Part shown: positions 11,869-21,896 of the stretch, piece after piece
Layout: every line of letters begins with the position of its first letter
How positions within the stretch are numbered: the stretch's first letter is position 1
Assembly (NCBI GenBank): GCA_022494885.1
Contig: JAGVSM010003708.1
Location: 1-64,000 of the forward strand
Direction of reading: 5' to 3'
DNA from: Micrasema longulum
Taxonomy: Eukaryota; Arthropoda; Insecta; Trichoptera; Brachycentridae
Length of the DNA: 64,000 bases
The notes under the pieces: model-generated
The model's database searches: none
The model's input: the letters and a program-made list of their open reading frames with translations, nothing else
What the model was told of the DNA's origin: nothing
Translations under genes and position numbers: made by a program

Positions 11869-12056
11869 GACTAGGTAATTTAAAAATCAATATTTATGAG
11901 TTACCCATTAAAACCACATTTTTTTATCCTCCTCCGTGAATCATGCAAGAGAAGTCATGCATTCAAACCATCATATTTGTAGTATTCATGGACGAATATT
12001 CTAATATGTATTTTTAGTGGGTAACTCAGAAATGCGGATTTTGAAGTTACCTGGTT
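11869..12056. mobile_element. Palindromic MITE with about 50-base arms
   Basis: The left arm contains CTAGGTAATTTAAAAATC and TGAGTTACCCATTAAAA; the reverse complement of the right arm gives CCAGGTAACTTCAAAATC and TGAGTTACCCACTAAAA. The spacer is about 80 bases with no open frame. The structure is that of a non-autonomous DNA transposon. It lies 3' of the sina gene. Confidence 0.7.
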
Positions 12057-12438
12057 TAAATAAATTAAACATTTTTTATTTCTATGTTTTGTAATGTCAA
12101 TTTTATTAGTGACATTTAAAAATATTCTCTCTATGGGCAAACACGCCTTATGAATAAAGATTATTTGTCTTCTTAAATAACTTGGATCGGTCGCATTCCG
12201 CATTCCGTTTACTAATTGGGCTTCCGAAGTACAGAGATCATCGTATTGTTATGAAAAACAAAAGTATAATTTTAAAAAACATGTTTTAAATCTGAATTAA
12301 ACTAAATAAATATTTACAAAAACATATATCGTATGATGGAAACTTTGGATTAATTTCTAACCTATTCATAAAACTATAACATTTAGACGGGCTTGATAAC
12401 AATATTGTTTTCTGCAAAACACTGCGCACGTTCCACGC

Positions 12439-13305
12439 TCACACCACGGAGATTGTTACATTGATGCCTAAATTACCATTGTCCGCAAACAGTTGGGCCA
12501 GGGATGTGTCGAACACCAGACAGTCGGAGTTCATTATGGCCGAAGATACTCCTTCGTGTATGGAACGAGGCATGGCTTCCCACGTGAGTCTCCGTCTGTG
12601 CCCATTCAGCTCCAATCTATAGGCAAAGTTTTCGGCTTGCTTTCTCGATCCTATTAACTGCACAATAGCGAAGAACTGTTGATGTCCGTCAAACTTTTCT
12701 TGTTTCTCCAAAACTAACATAAAGTGGTGGTTGAAGCACGACTGCATCATAACCCAGTCTACAGCGCCCGGGAGGTTAATATCTGTTGCCAAAAACACAA
12801 TGTCTTCTCCTTGTAACGTGGTGATGCTCTTATGTGACATCATGAGATGGGGCATCACTTGGTCAAGGCTTCCTTGCCACTTACAAGAGGCTCCGGGGCA
12901 TGGACAGGAGTACGGTCTGAACTCGCAAATTTCTTCGTGTTCACCTTTTTCTGTGTGCACTAAGGTTATGGTACATCCCGTAGTGGAATGTTTACAGGGA
13001 AACGTCACATTACTCGCAACTTTCTCCATGGCCAGATTCCTGATGTTTCCCAAGGGCCCCCGACACGTGGGGCAGCATGTTAGTTTCGGACGGCAACTGG
13101 AACACACCAGGTGACCACTTTGGCATTGCAAAATAGGGGGTAACACATAGTCGAAACAAACTGGGCACTCGAAAAGTGCTGCGAGGTCGGCAGACATTGT
13201 TGAAGAAACGTTGACGATGCCAGATATTCCAGATACAGAACACCCTGAACCGCTAGCTCCTCCGCGACGTTTAGTATTCGTGTTCATGTCACTGCTACGG
13301 AGCAT
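12439..13305 (-). CDS. sina: SIAH/seven-in-absentia E3 ubiquitin ligase
   Basis: A single uninterrupted frame of 288 residues. The family are RING E3 ligases that dimerise, bind substrates or adaptors through a C-terminal domain and mark them for proteasomal degradation; in flies sina acts in photoreceptor fate through Tramtrack. Visible here are a variable N-terminus (1-44), a RING finger at 47-81 ([24 protein letters not shown]), two SIAH zinc fingers at 104-158 (Cys104/111, His123, Cys127; Cys134/141, His153/158) and the substrate-binding domain from [20 protein letters not shown] to the end. The C-terminus ends TISVV where vertebrate proteins end TISMC. Length is close to the usual 280-310. 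I chose the first ATG at 13305; in-frame Met7 and Met37 are alternatives. The coding region has no intron, but no poly(A) scar or flanking duplication marks it as a recent retrocopy, and all zinc ligands are intact. Confidence 0.97.
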   Translation of the reverse strand: MLRSSDMNTNTKRRGGASGSGCSVSGISGIVNVSSTMSADLAALFECPVCFDYVLPPILQCQSGHLVCSSCRPKLTCCPTCRGPLGNIRNLAMEKVASNVTFPCKHSTTGCTITLVHTEKGEHEEICEFRPYSCPCPGASCKWQGSLDQVMPHLMMSHKSITTLQGEDIVFLATDINLPGAVDWVMMQSCFNHHFMLVLEKQEKFDGHQQFFAIVQLIGSRKQAENFAYRLELNGHRRRLTWEAMPRSIHEGVSSAIMNSDCLVFDTSLAQLFADNGNLGINVTISVV

Positions 13306-13343
13306 AGATCAGTGGTTCGTTTCAGGAAACACCATTGATAGTC
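13306..13343 (-). promoter_or_regulatory. Probable 5' exon of sina with a short upstream ORF
   Basis: On the minus strand, CTTTTTGCAG ends at 13344 and is a good splice acceptor, so the coding exon probably starts at 13343. The leader contains ATGGTGTTTCCTGAAACG continuing to AACCACTGA: an eight-codon upstream ORF (MVFPETNH) ending just before the main ATG at 13305. It could dampen translation. The upstream first exon was not located. Confidence 0.45.
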
Positions 13344-13934
13344 CTGCAAAAAGTTTTTTATGCGTCGATGCTGGTCACAATAATCAATGCAATATCTGCA
13401 TTAACAACTCGTGTATGGTTTAAGGCTGTACCAAAAATAATTCAGAGTATTCAAAGACTTTAGTACTGAACATTATAAAACAATACGAAATACCGAGATC
13501 GGGAAACTGATTGAGGTGCTGTCATTTGAAATGTATCGTCCTTCCATAACATTCACTACTGAGAATTTAAGTAAAGAAAGCAACTAGTTCTTTATTTACT
13601 TTAAAAAATGTATCATACTGAAACAAAATTTAGAAAGAATTCTAACGAACAGTAGCAGTTCATAGGAAAAAATATGGTAATGGCAAAAAAATCTAAAACA
13701 ACCCTGCACAATTAAAATCTCACTTGTACTTGCAACTCGCACTTGTGTATTGTTCGGATGTTGCCATATAACCGAGTTTAAGGGAAAATATAAAATAATA
13801 AACACACCCATTTATTATGTAAAATATTTATAAAAAATATCGTAAAAAATGTTTGAACACCCTACATTTACATTTAATTATCAGTTACCTATCGCACCTT
13901 TCATCAATGTAGCTATATAATATGTATATCGGGT
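13344..13934. other. Region upstream of sina
   Basis: Probably first intron and promoter region of the sina gene. No repeat or second gene is recognised before the SINE at 13935. Confidence 0.3.
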
Positions 13935-14135
13935 TGAGGCAAAACCGGGGTTTTGGTTGAGGTTCCGTGGCTTAATATTTCTTTAGTCTGTGTTGCAAAC
14001 TCACGGACCAGAGGTCCGAGGTTCAAACCCCACTCTACCCAACTTGGTTTCTATTTTCTAATAGTGATTTATTTGCAACTCGTTGAAAATGGCCCCCAAA
14101 ATTAAAACATTTGGGTAAATTATAAAATGATAAAA
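13935..14135 (+). mobile_element. SINE family B copy
   Basis: Contains GGTTGAGGTTCCGTGGC, a box B-like GAGGTTCAAACCCCACTCTA, and the shared body TTTGCAACTCGTTGAAAATGG ending near CATTTGGGTAAATTATAA. Confidence 0.75.
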
Positions 14136-14177
14136 AATGCTGTAAAAGAAGAAATATAAAAAATATGGTAAATTGTT

Positions 14178-14450
14178 TTCAGGCATTGCCTAGTAGGTGA
14201 ATTGGTTCAGCCGGATGAATCTTACCCACATGATAAAGGTTTCAGCTCGTTTAATTAACAAAAGTCAACAGATGGAAGAGTTTAGGAAATGTGGGATATT
14301 CAACACATAGGCTGAATGGTGAATGTTACACAGTATGTAAAGTGGCCACTCAAACCAGCCAATGACAGGTTATAAGCCCTGTAAATGCCTAGACTCCCAT
14401 ATTCCCTTCTCAAAAATGTTTTCCCTCTCTGTTGCAACAAATTTAAATGT
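14178..14450 (+). mobile_element. SINE family C copy
   Basis: Head TTGCCTAGTAGGTGAATTGG followed by CAGCCGGATGAATCTTACCC, body AACCAGCCAATGACAGG and tail TTTTCCCTCTCTGTTGC. It is one of the most complete copies in the window. Confidence 0.78.
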
Positions 14451-14523
14451 TTTTAGTTGTTTAAATATGTCTTTAGTATTAAGATAATTATTTTATGATA
14501 GAACGAATAACGAGATCAATCCT

Positions 14524-14916
14524 ACGGGAAATTGAGGTAGAAAAAATGTATTTTTTACCGAGGTAAAAATGAAAGCATTAAATCGTACATCGAAGTTTCT
14601 TTAAAATGTATGAAAAAAAAAAGATTTTAATAAAAACGAAATACTTTGCATGATGTCACTATAGTTTTTCCGAATCAACCAATGAAATTAGAGTTGTGAT
14701 AGGTTTCCGGTTTACGATAAGTCAACTGACGAATCAGCAGAACTCATCAAGAAGAAAGGGAAGAAAACTTGAGATGTCACATGCAAAGTAATTTAGAAAA
14801 AGCAAAACTTTTGAAATCACAGTTCTGATAAAGCGATATTTAACATTTTTTTAAATGGTTTAATTAGGTCTATAAGAACATTTTTTTAAAGATAAAACAC
14901 TGAACTTCCTGATTAC
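14524..14916 (+). mobile_element. MITE family 1 copy (GAGGAAGTTCAGTG ends)
   Basis: Carries family landmarks in order: a GAGGTAAAAATGAAAGCATT block, ATTAGAGTTGTGATAGGTTTCC, an AGAACTCAT block, GATGTCAC, and the 3' end ACACTGAACTTCCTGAT. Other copies: 17466-17862 (+), 43397-44046 (-), 48290-49252 (+, interrupted) and fragments at 58615-58790, 59243-59320 and 59520-59725. It ends 266 bases before the PGAP3 start codon. Confidence 0.65.
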
Positions 14917-15182
14917 TTCGGCTAATTGTCCAAATCTACATAATATTACTGTTCTAATTAGTATTGATGCGTAGATGGCGAATACCGTTATTGGATAAAA
15001 TATAAACAAATAACTCGGCATATTTTTTTCAGTTTGATGTAAACCCGAAACGTTCGTAGAAAATCTATGCCAAATATTTCAACTTCTAACCTCTTCTCTT
15101 GTCTTGTTGTCAAGTGTCAAAATAAAGCGTCAAATTTTTCAATATTTGAATAAATAATCGTTATTAATATATACTTATAAAA
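14917..15182 (+). promoter_or_regulatory. Probable PGAP3 promoter and 5' UTR
   Basis: The only room for a core promoter between the MITE end and the ATG at 15183. It is AT-rich; a TATA-like TATACTTATAAAA lies at 15170-15182, too close to the ATG to be the TATA box of this start. No start site can be fixed from sequence. Confidence 0.3.
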
Positions 15183-18100
15183 ATGAAAGCATTCAAAAGT
15201 TGCGTATGCATTGTATTCCTATTATTTGCAGTTTTTTTTACCATCACTAGTGCTTCTATGGGGGATAGATCTCCGTTTTTTAACAAATGCTGGGAAAAAT
15301 GTCGAAATTTCAACTGTACGCCAGGTACGCACAAGTATTCCACTATTATAAAAATAAACTACTGTGTATGTTCGAATCAACCCATAATTTGTTTTTTTTT
15401 TTACAAATCTGGAATAAGAAACCTCACTACCTAAATCTAATATATTGTTTAAATTTAATCCACCAGGTGAAGGATCATTCAAAATTAAAGTGAATAATGT
15501 TCAAGCAGTAATCAATAAAGTGTTACTGTGGGAGTGTACCGATGAATGCCAATATGAGTGTATGTGGAAAACAGTGGATGCCTTTAAGGGTCGAAACTGG
15601 GATGTCCCCCAGTTTTTCGGGAAAGTAAGTTTTTTGTAATCTTATTCTTTATTTGTTTTACTCTTACTTTCAAAAACAGCTTGGTAAATCTCAAATTAAA
15701 GTCCCGTTTATTAAAATAACTATTACCGCTCAAATATGGACTATACCTGAATAAATTAATATCGTTCAGTTTTACAATATTTGAGTTTATCCAAATGTTC
15801 GTAGACAAAAGACTGGATTTCACCCCCTCGGAAGTCATTAAGATTAACAAATTACAACAGGGATGGAGAATGTCTTAAATAAGGGAACATGGAAGTCTAG
15901 GCATTTACAGGGCTTATGACCTGTCATTGGCTGGTTTAAGTGGCCACTTTACACAATGTTACATAAGCAAAATGGTGAATGTTACACAGTGTGTAAAGTG
16001 GCCACTTAAACCAGCCAATGACAGGTCATAAGCCCTGTAAATACCTAGAACAGATGGAAGAGTTGAGGAAATGTGGATGTTCAAGCATGGGCAGAATGGT
16101 GAATGTTACACAGTGTGTAAAGTGGCCACTTAAACCAGCCAATGACAGGTCATAAGCCCTGTAATTGCCTAGACTTTTAAATTTCTTCTCGAAAACTTTT
16201 CCCTCTCTGTTGAAATAAATTTAAATATGAACAACTCCCTAGGGAGGAAATCCAGCCAGTCTGCAAGCATTTGGACATAATCAAACATTGTTACATTTTT
16301 ATTCATTTTTGTAGTCAGTATGAAGTGCTGGGAACCGTGTTGAGTTTAATTTGAGCCCGTCGTCTTTGTTTATGTTATTTGGGTGTCTGTGTATTTCAAT
16401 TGCCTCTTTTATTATACATGCACTGTAATTACTGGGTATATGTAAACTTTTTAATTCGAAGGCGAAAAAATGTCTGGTGTCTATAAAGTGTTCCTCTATT
16501 GCGGATTTGTCAGGATGCCTAAGTTTACACACTCTTTTGTGTTCGTCAATCCTTTTCTTTGCTGTGCCCTGTTTGTCCTATGTACACTTTACACCCAAAT
16601 AACATAAGCAAAGATGACAGGGTCAAATTAAACTCAACATGGTTCCCAGCACTATATATTACAAAAAGGAATAGAAATGTGCCTACTGCCGACTGCGATG
16701 CGGTGCAAATTACTAGTACTTAAACACATACTATTTTCTACAAAACACACAGTTTACCATGAAGATGGTTCCTGCATTGGTAGCCGAAATGTCGGAACAA
16801 AGCCAACACACACGGTATCACCCAAAAAATAAACATATTGATATCAAACCTATTTTGTAATTTTTTCAACCTTAATAGAAAAATATATTTTCAGTGGCCA
16901 TTCAGAAGAGTATTTGGCATTCAGGAGTTCGGTTCTGTTTTGGGATCATTTCTGAATCTGGTGGCGCATGTCGTGAATAATTTGGTTTTGAGAAATCATG
17001 TTCCAAGTAACCATCCGATGTTTTGGTTATGGCAAGTTTTCTTTTTGGTAAGTTATGTAAAACTATCGCATTTCCATGCGTTTATTTATGTTTTTAAATC
17101 GAATAATCAATCAAATAAACCCCAATTTATTATTTTCAGATAAGTATAAACTCGTGGATCTGGTCGATAATATTTCACACAAGAGATATATGGTTTACTG
17201 AATTTATGGACTACGCTTGTGCTCTTTCAATGGTTGTTGTATCATTTTACTGTTTTGGTATGAGGTTAGTACAAAATGTATAAAAAGTATAATATAAAAA
17301 CTCGTATCAACAACTCTCGAAGCTTTCCAGATAGTGCAACAGAAATGTTTTGGGAAGGTAAGATTCCTTATTTTGAATTTATCCCGAAACGCAGTATCCA
17401 TAAGTTTCAGGGGACAGTCAGAAAACCATGGAACTTCCTGATTCTTGCAGTCCAACTATGGCTAAATGAGGAACTTAGCCATATAAAAAATTGGATACAA
17501 AAAACGTTTTCTTACGCTTGGTAAAAATTAGAGCATTAAATTATACTAAAAAGTTTCTTGAAAATGTAAAAAAAAATATTATAAATTATTTTGATAAAAA
17601 CAAACGTCACTAGCTCATATGAAACAACCAATGATAAGAGAGTTGTGGAAGATTTCCAGTTTACTTTCCGTTATTGGACTAATCGGCAGAACTAACCGGA
17701 ATAGAGGCGGAAGAGAACTTAGATGTCACAGGCGGATTAATTTCAGATATACAAAACTTTAAAAAAAGCACAGCACTGATAATACGATACATAAAAAATT
17801 TAAAAAACAATTTAGCTTAGTGTAATAGTCTATTAACAAATAAAAAAACCACAACTTCCTCATTTGCCAGTAAAACTTAAGTTGTTGGACTTGGACCCTA
17901 GAAGGATTTCTGCTAGAAAACATAAAATAACATATAGTATTTTTAAAAATTTACATGAAAGGCATAGTATTGCATTTCCAACTTTTTTTTTCACACAACA
18001 GACCGGAAGGCCCAATTATTTGGTGAATTACAGCACAAAACACCCAGGCTTGAGAAACCTCACATTTAATTTTTGCATTCTCACCGGGAATCAGACCTGG

Positions 18101-21100
18101 AATCAGACCTGGAATCTTTCATGCGTAAGTCGAAAATATCTTGGCCATTACACCACGGAGGCCGCCATTACTTGGTTTTCTGGAATAAAATGTTAGTTAT
18201 TATTATTATTATACAGATCAGATTTTGGCTTTGAAAATATTGCATCAATTAATACACAAATTGGTAAAAACTTGTATGCGAATGCTAAATTTTAGAACAC
18301 GTTGGAGTTTTGATTCCCATTTTTTATTCAGATTCTGCGCGTCACACAATTACTATGTAAAAAATGAAAAGCAGGCTACCATTACATTTTTAAGACAATG
18401 GAATCTAGTAAGAATCCATACATTTTGTGATTCAAAATTTTATTAAGTTTTCTATTCGTAATCTTTGCACGCCCAGTGTTGTAATTACTTATTGTGGATG
18501 CCTACAGATAGATTTTGAGTCAGAAAATCAACTGATTAATTTATATGTGAAATTAATATTTGCATAATTTAGTTAAAAGATTTTTTTCTTCAGAATTCTG
18601 TTAAGTTTTTTGACAAATTTCTTTTTCAGTTTTTTATTTTTGAAGGAACTTATGTGTTTTGAATTTCTGATTAAAAAATGACATTCAATCTGTCCTACGT
18701 AAATCGCATTGCAGTTACATTTTAATTTGAAGGGTACAGGATATAAAACATCAATGTCAAAAAAGGAAGTTTTAAGATATAACAGTTTTAAGTTTTTGAA
18801 ATTCTTGGACATTTAAATAAACTGAAAACATGCTTTATGTAAATAGTCTATACTATTTTATATCATCTAAACTGGTTTTCATTAATTATCACTTTATTTC
18901 CAGAACTGACATCCACCTTTTATCCTCTGTATGAATTTATTTTTCTTGTTCAAGTATCTTGGAAAGTACAGCATTTATGTAAAATTTCATCAAACAGAAA
19001 TGTAAATTATGTGAACTGCCATCAAATGCCATTATTAGTTAAAACACATAAAAATTGACATACATCCTTTATATCCTGTACCCTTCATTTGTAAATACCG
19101 TTGTTTTTAAAGAGGTTTATCCTATTTTTTGAGTTTTCTAAGATTCATCATCATCATCATCATTGCCTTTCCGCAGCTAATTTTTTATTTTTATTTATTT
19201 ACAATTTTAAAAAACCCGTTAGGGTTACATTAGAAATTTAATATTGTCTAGTCATTTTATGTCTCGTCTAGTCTAGTTAGTTCAGTCATCATGTGCTTTT
19301 TCAGATTGATTTTAAATTTGTCTCCATTAAAAGTTTTCAAGTAGTAAGGTAGGTCGTTGTAGTGTTTAAGTCCATTATGTAGTATGGTGCATAGGGTACT
19401 GCATTGGTACACCAATTGCAGCGTATCTTGATCTTTTATTTTGTTACACGAAGATAAGATGATCGGTCTTACGTTTCAGGTGCCAATCCAGGGACTATGA
19501 AATATTCTAGTGTAAAAACACCCTTTTAAATAAATATTTCATATCAACCATGTCGGGAATCGAACCCGATTCCTCTTGCAAGCAAGGTAGGCAAACGCGC
19601 CGACCATTACACCACGAAGCCGACAGAAGATTACTCCGTTATTATTAATTCTGAAGACTACGTTTATTCCATGTGGTTTTAAAATGTTAGAAATTTTTAG
19701 GAAAATTGAAAAATACAGAATTTTAAAAATATTTTCAGGGTTCTACAAGGAAAATCTAAAAAGTGGGGTGTTATATTTTCATGTTTTTGCGTCGCTTACT
19801 ATTCCAACCACGTATTCTATCTGTTCTCCGGAAGAATTGATTATGGATACAACATGAAAGCGAACATTGCTGCTGGTAAGTAACAGTACAACATGTTAAA
19901 TTTTAAATTCCTTAATTTTTGCATCTATTAATAATACCTGTATGTTCTTTAGGGGATAAAACACGGGAGTCCTTTTTGCCGTTTTAAAGTGAAAAATGCA
20001 GAAATTATCGGAATAAGCTATTTTATATGTAAATAAAATACCGAAGTCAACTTTCGTCGTAAAAATACATTTTTAAGTTTAAATAAAAATACGAAGTCCA
20101 CTTTATTTTAATGCAAAAAATATCACCCGTCCCAGATATGCTATTTTTACATGCACTATTATCATCAAAATATTTATTATTTTACATTTAAAGCTCTATA
20201 TAGATTTAAATGATCTTTGGTTCAAAAGTTATGATTTTTCGGAAATTGTACAATCACAAACCTGAACATTTTGTTCAATATGACTCCCTTGGTTTATCCT
20301 TTAACATACAGATATTATGTCATAATCATCTTCGGCGCTATAACCTATTAAGAATCCCCCCTGTCTCTAGGCGATGCCTAGGGATGCGATTTTCTTCTCC
20401 GCGCAATCTAATCACTTGTTGTCCCATTGGTTTGTTATTTAGAAACCTTTTAGGTGGTCAGTTGTCCTCTACCCTTGCAACATGACCTGCCTAGAGAAAT
20501 ATTCTAGTTTTATAAGGTGTGTGTAAATACACACATTATATTATGTCAATTGTAAAATGTTGTTTCAGGTGTTCTCGGTGGGATCGGTTGGGCAGTTTGG
20601 AGCTGCGTACAACTGTGGAGAGGCAAGACCTACGTGTGGCGTTGCTTAGTATATGTATTATTAGTAGGAGCAAGTATGCTTTTGGAACTTGGTGATTTTC
20701 CACCCAAATTTCAGCTGTGGGACGCTCATGCAATATGGCACTTATCGACAGCTCCTCTACCCTTCCTGTTTTACAGGTAATGTTTACTCCTTTATGATGA
20801 AAAGACTACAATTGAAGATATAATAACTGTGCTAAAACAATGTCAAGTGCAATGCAATTTCGGGTATACTTAAATATTGTAGTAATTCAACTTATGTTAT
20901 AAAATATTCAATCAAAATATGACAGGACATAAAAAAAAAGACACATTTACATGTCACAACAATAGTTTTAACCTTAGAGCAATAACACACCACTGGCCAT
21001 GCGGAGAAAAACCATTCTATGATTATTAACCATAAAGTTAGCTATCTGTAGCATCTTACAGCAATAAAATGGGCTGTAGGTACTTGGATCGAGAATTACA

Positions 21101-21896
21101 AATACAAACCGAAACCGCCCGTTACACGTTTTTGGTTAAACTAAAAACCAAACCAAAAATTTGGAACGCTTTTGTTCTATGCAATAAAGCTAAAGAGCTT
21201 CTCTAGTGAATTATGCTAACTAGAGCTGATTTTTTTTACAAAGGTTACCCACAGGGCAAAGAAAGTTGAAGATATTTCAATTAAAAGTATGTGGTACTAA
21301 AGTTTTTTGCCTACAAAGAAAAGCTGATCTTGTGATTCCTCGCTGAATTATTCTAAATATGAGTAGTGGTGAGATTATTAATGTCATAGATTGATTATGT
21401 AGTAGGCAGCTTCCGTGGTGTAGTGGTTTAGACCCTTGACTCACACACGAGAACGGTTCCGGGTTCGATCCCACAACACAAAAATGAAATGTGGTTTTTC
21501 TCAAGCCTAGAAGTTCTGTGCTGTAATTCACCACTGTAATTGTCTCCCGGTCTTCTGGCCTGATGTGGTGGATTTTTTTTTTTATCAGGTTTTACTTAAA
21601 TTTGAATCCATTTTCAAACCATTCATATTATGAATTGGATGTACTAATAAATTATATATGTACACGGGAAGTACACCGAGCACTTAACATATTTGACAGA
21701 TGATAGTTTAAGTATTATGTAATAAATTAATTTCTTTAAAAAAAAGTCGGTACTCATAATATTTTAAATAATAATTCACAATTATGTATTACTTTTTAGC
21801 CTTTTTGTAATTTTCTTACAATATTTTGTTTTTAGATTCATAATAGATGATTGCAGACACATGAAGAAAAGTGGATTAAATGAAAAAAGTGTTTAA
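15183..21896 (+). CDS. PGAP3: PGAP3 (Per1-like) GPI-anchor lipid remodelling factor
   Basis: Seven exons join in frame: 15183-15324, 15467-15624, 16895-17047, 17140-17264, 19739-19875, 20569-20776 and 21836-21896, giving 327 residues, the usual length for the family. PGAP3/Per1 is a multi-pass ER/Golgi membrane protein needed to remove the unsaturated sn-2 fatty acid of GPI-anchored proteins; it belongs to the CREST hydrolase superfamily. The start has a hydrophobic signal peptide (VCIVFLLFAVFFTIT), followed by a luminal Cys-rich part (CWEKCRNFNC, WECTDECQYECMW), then WPFRRVFGIQEFGSV and about seven membrane segments. CREST-type residues are visible in SIIFHTRD, in the Asp of GRIDYGYN and in WDAHAIWHLSTAPLPF. 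The last exon encodes a short basic cytosolic tail (CRHMKKSG). Introns 2, 4, 5 and 6 hold SINEs, Penelope relics and MITEs. All splice sites are GT-AG and the gene looks intact. Confidence 0.96.
15880..16295. mobile_element. Rearranged SINE family C cluster (PGAP3 intron 2)
   Basis: Pieces in both directions: a minus-oriented fragment with GCATTTACAGGGCTTATGAC at about 15900 faces a plus copy ending GTCATAAGCCCTGTAAATAC at about 16040, forming a near-palindrome around 15955-15985. A further plus copy follows at 16060-16295 with ACTCCCTAGGGAGG. Confidence 0.7.
16300..16622 (-). mobile_element. Penelope-like element GIY-YIG endonuclease relic
   Basis: Minus-strand frames read CKVYIGQT-like residues near 16600 and then KLRHPDKSAIEEHFIDTRH, CIIKEAIEIHRHPNNIN and KDDGLKLNSTRFPAL. 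This is the C-terminal GIY-YIG endonuclease module of Penelope-like retroelements, in which HxxxxxH, IREAIEI and LKLN motifs are standard. It is frameshifted between the YIG and the REAIEI parts and is 5'-truncated, with no reverse transcriptase nearby. Confidence 0.8.
17466..17862 (+). mobile_element. MITE family 1 copy (PGAP3 intron 4)
   Basis: Starts ATGAGGAACTTAGCCAT and ends ACAACTTCCTCAT, an inverted pair. It includes GGTAAAAATTAGAGCATTAA, GAGAGTTGTGGAAGATTTCC, CGGCAGAAC and GATGTCACAGGCGG, shared with the other copies. This is the cleanest 397-base example in the window. Confidence 0.72.
18001..18174 (-). mobile_element. tRNA-derived SINE, family D (PGAP3 intron 4)
   Basis: Reversed it reads GGCGGCCTCCGTGGTGTAATGG, a diverged box B, then a body TTCTCAAGCCTGGGTGTTTTG and CACCAAATAATTGGGCC. 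A 12-base unit AATCAGACCTGG is duplicated inside the box B region. Relatives: 21406-21575 (+), 47560-47607 (- fragment) and 48816-48985 (-). Confidence 0.82.
18590..18790 (-). mobile_element. Second Penelope GIY-YIG relic
   Basis: The minus strand encodes PVPFKLKCNCNAIYVGQIE followed by IRNSKHISSFKNK. The C-x-C, YVGQ and R-x-x-x-H pattern is that of the Penelope endonuclease finger region. It differs from the relic at 16300-16622 and therefore is a separate insertion. The inverted phrase GGGTACAGGATATAAA at 18732 faces TTTATATCCTGTACCC at about 19069. Confidence 0.65.
19147..19625 (-). mobile_element. SINE family A copy interrupted by a LINE tail
   Basis: The outer SINE runs from a (CATCAT)n end at 19147 to GCCGAC at 19624. 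Between its GCAGCTAA at 19180 and TATGGTGCATAGG at about 19384 sits a T-rich-started segment of some 200 bases (19181-19383), which looks like a 5'-truncated LINE 3' end in minus orientation. The LINE therefore inserted after the SINE. Confidence 0.75.
20979..21216 (-). mobile_element. MITE family 2 copy (PGAP3 intron 6)
   Basis: Shares with 32575-32803, 36834-37055 and 51219-51454 the blocks GAACAAAAGCGTTCCAAATT, GGTTTGGTTTTTAGTTTAAC, GGCGGTTTCGGTTTG, TTGCTGTAAGATGC and TAGCTAACTTTATGGTTAAT (given here as reverse complement). The terminal inverted repeat is clearest in the 32575 copy. Confidence 0.7.
21406..21575 (+). mobile_element. SINE family D copy (PGAP3 intron 6)
   Basis: Head AGCTTCCGTGGTGTAGTGG, box B GGTTCGATCCCACAACAC, and body TTTTTCTCAAGCCTAGAAG with AATTCACCACTGTAATTG. 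Confidence 0.85.

Noticed and set aside
12731..13114. Plus-strand frame of 127 residues inside sina
   Set aside because: Antisense shadow of the SIAH coding sequence; it has no independent support.
18120..18174. tRNA genes at the SINE A, B and D heads
   Set aside because: Boxes A and B are present but the heads continue into shared non-tRNA bodies and recur many times, as SINEs do.
19141..19165. CATCATCAT run as a CRISPR-like or functional repeat
   Set aside because: It is the simple-repeat 3' end of a minus-oriented SINE A.
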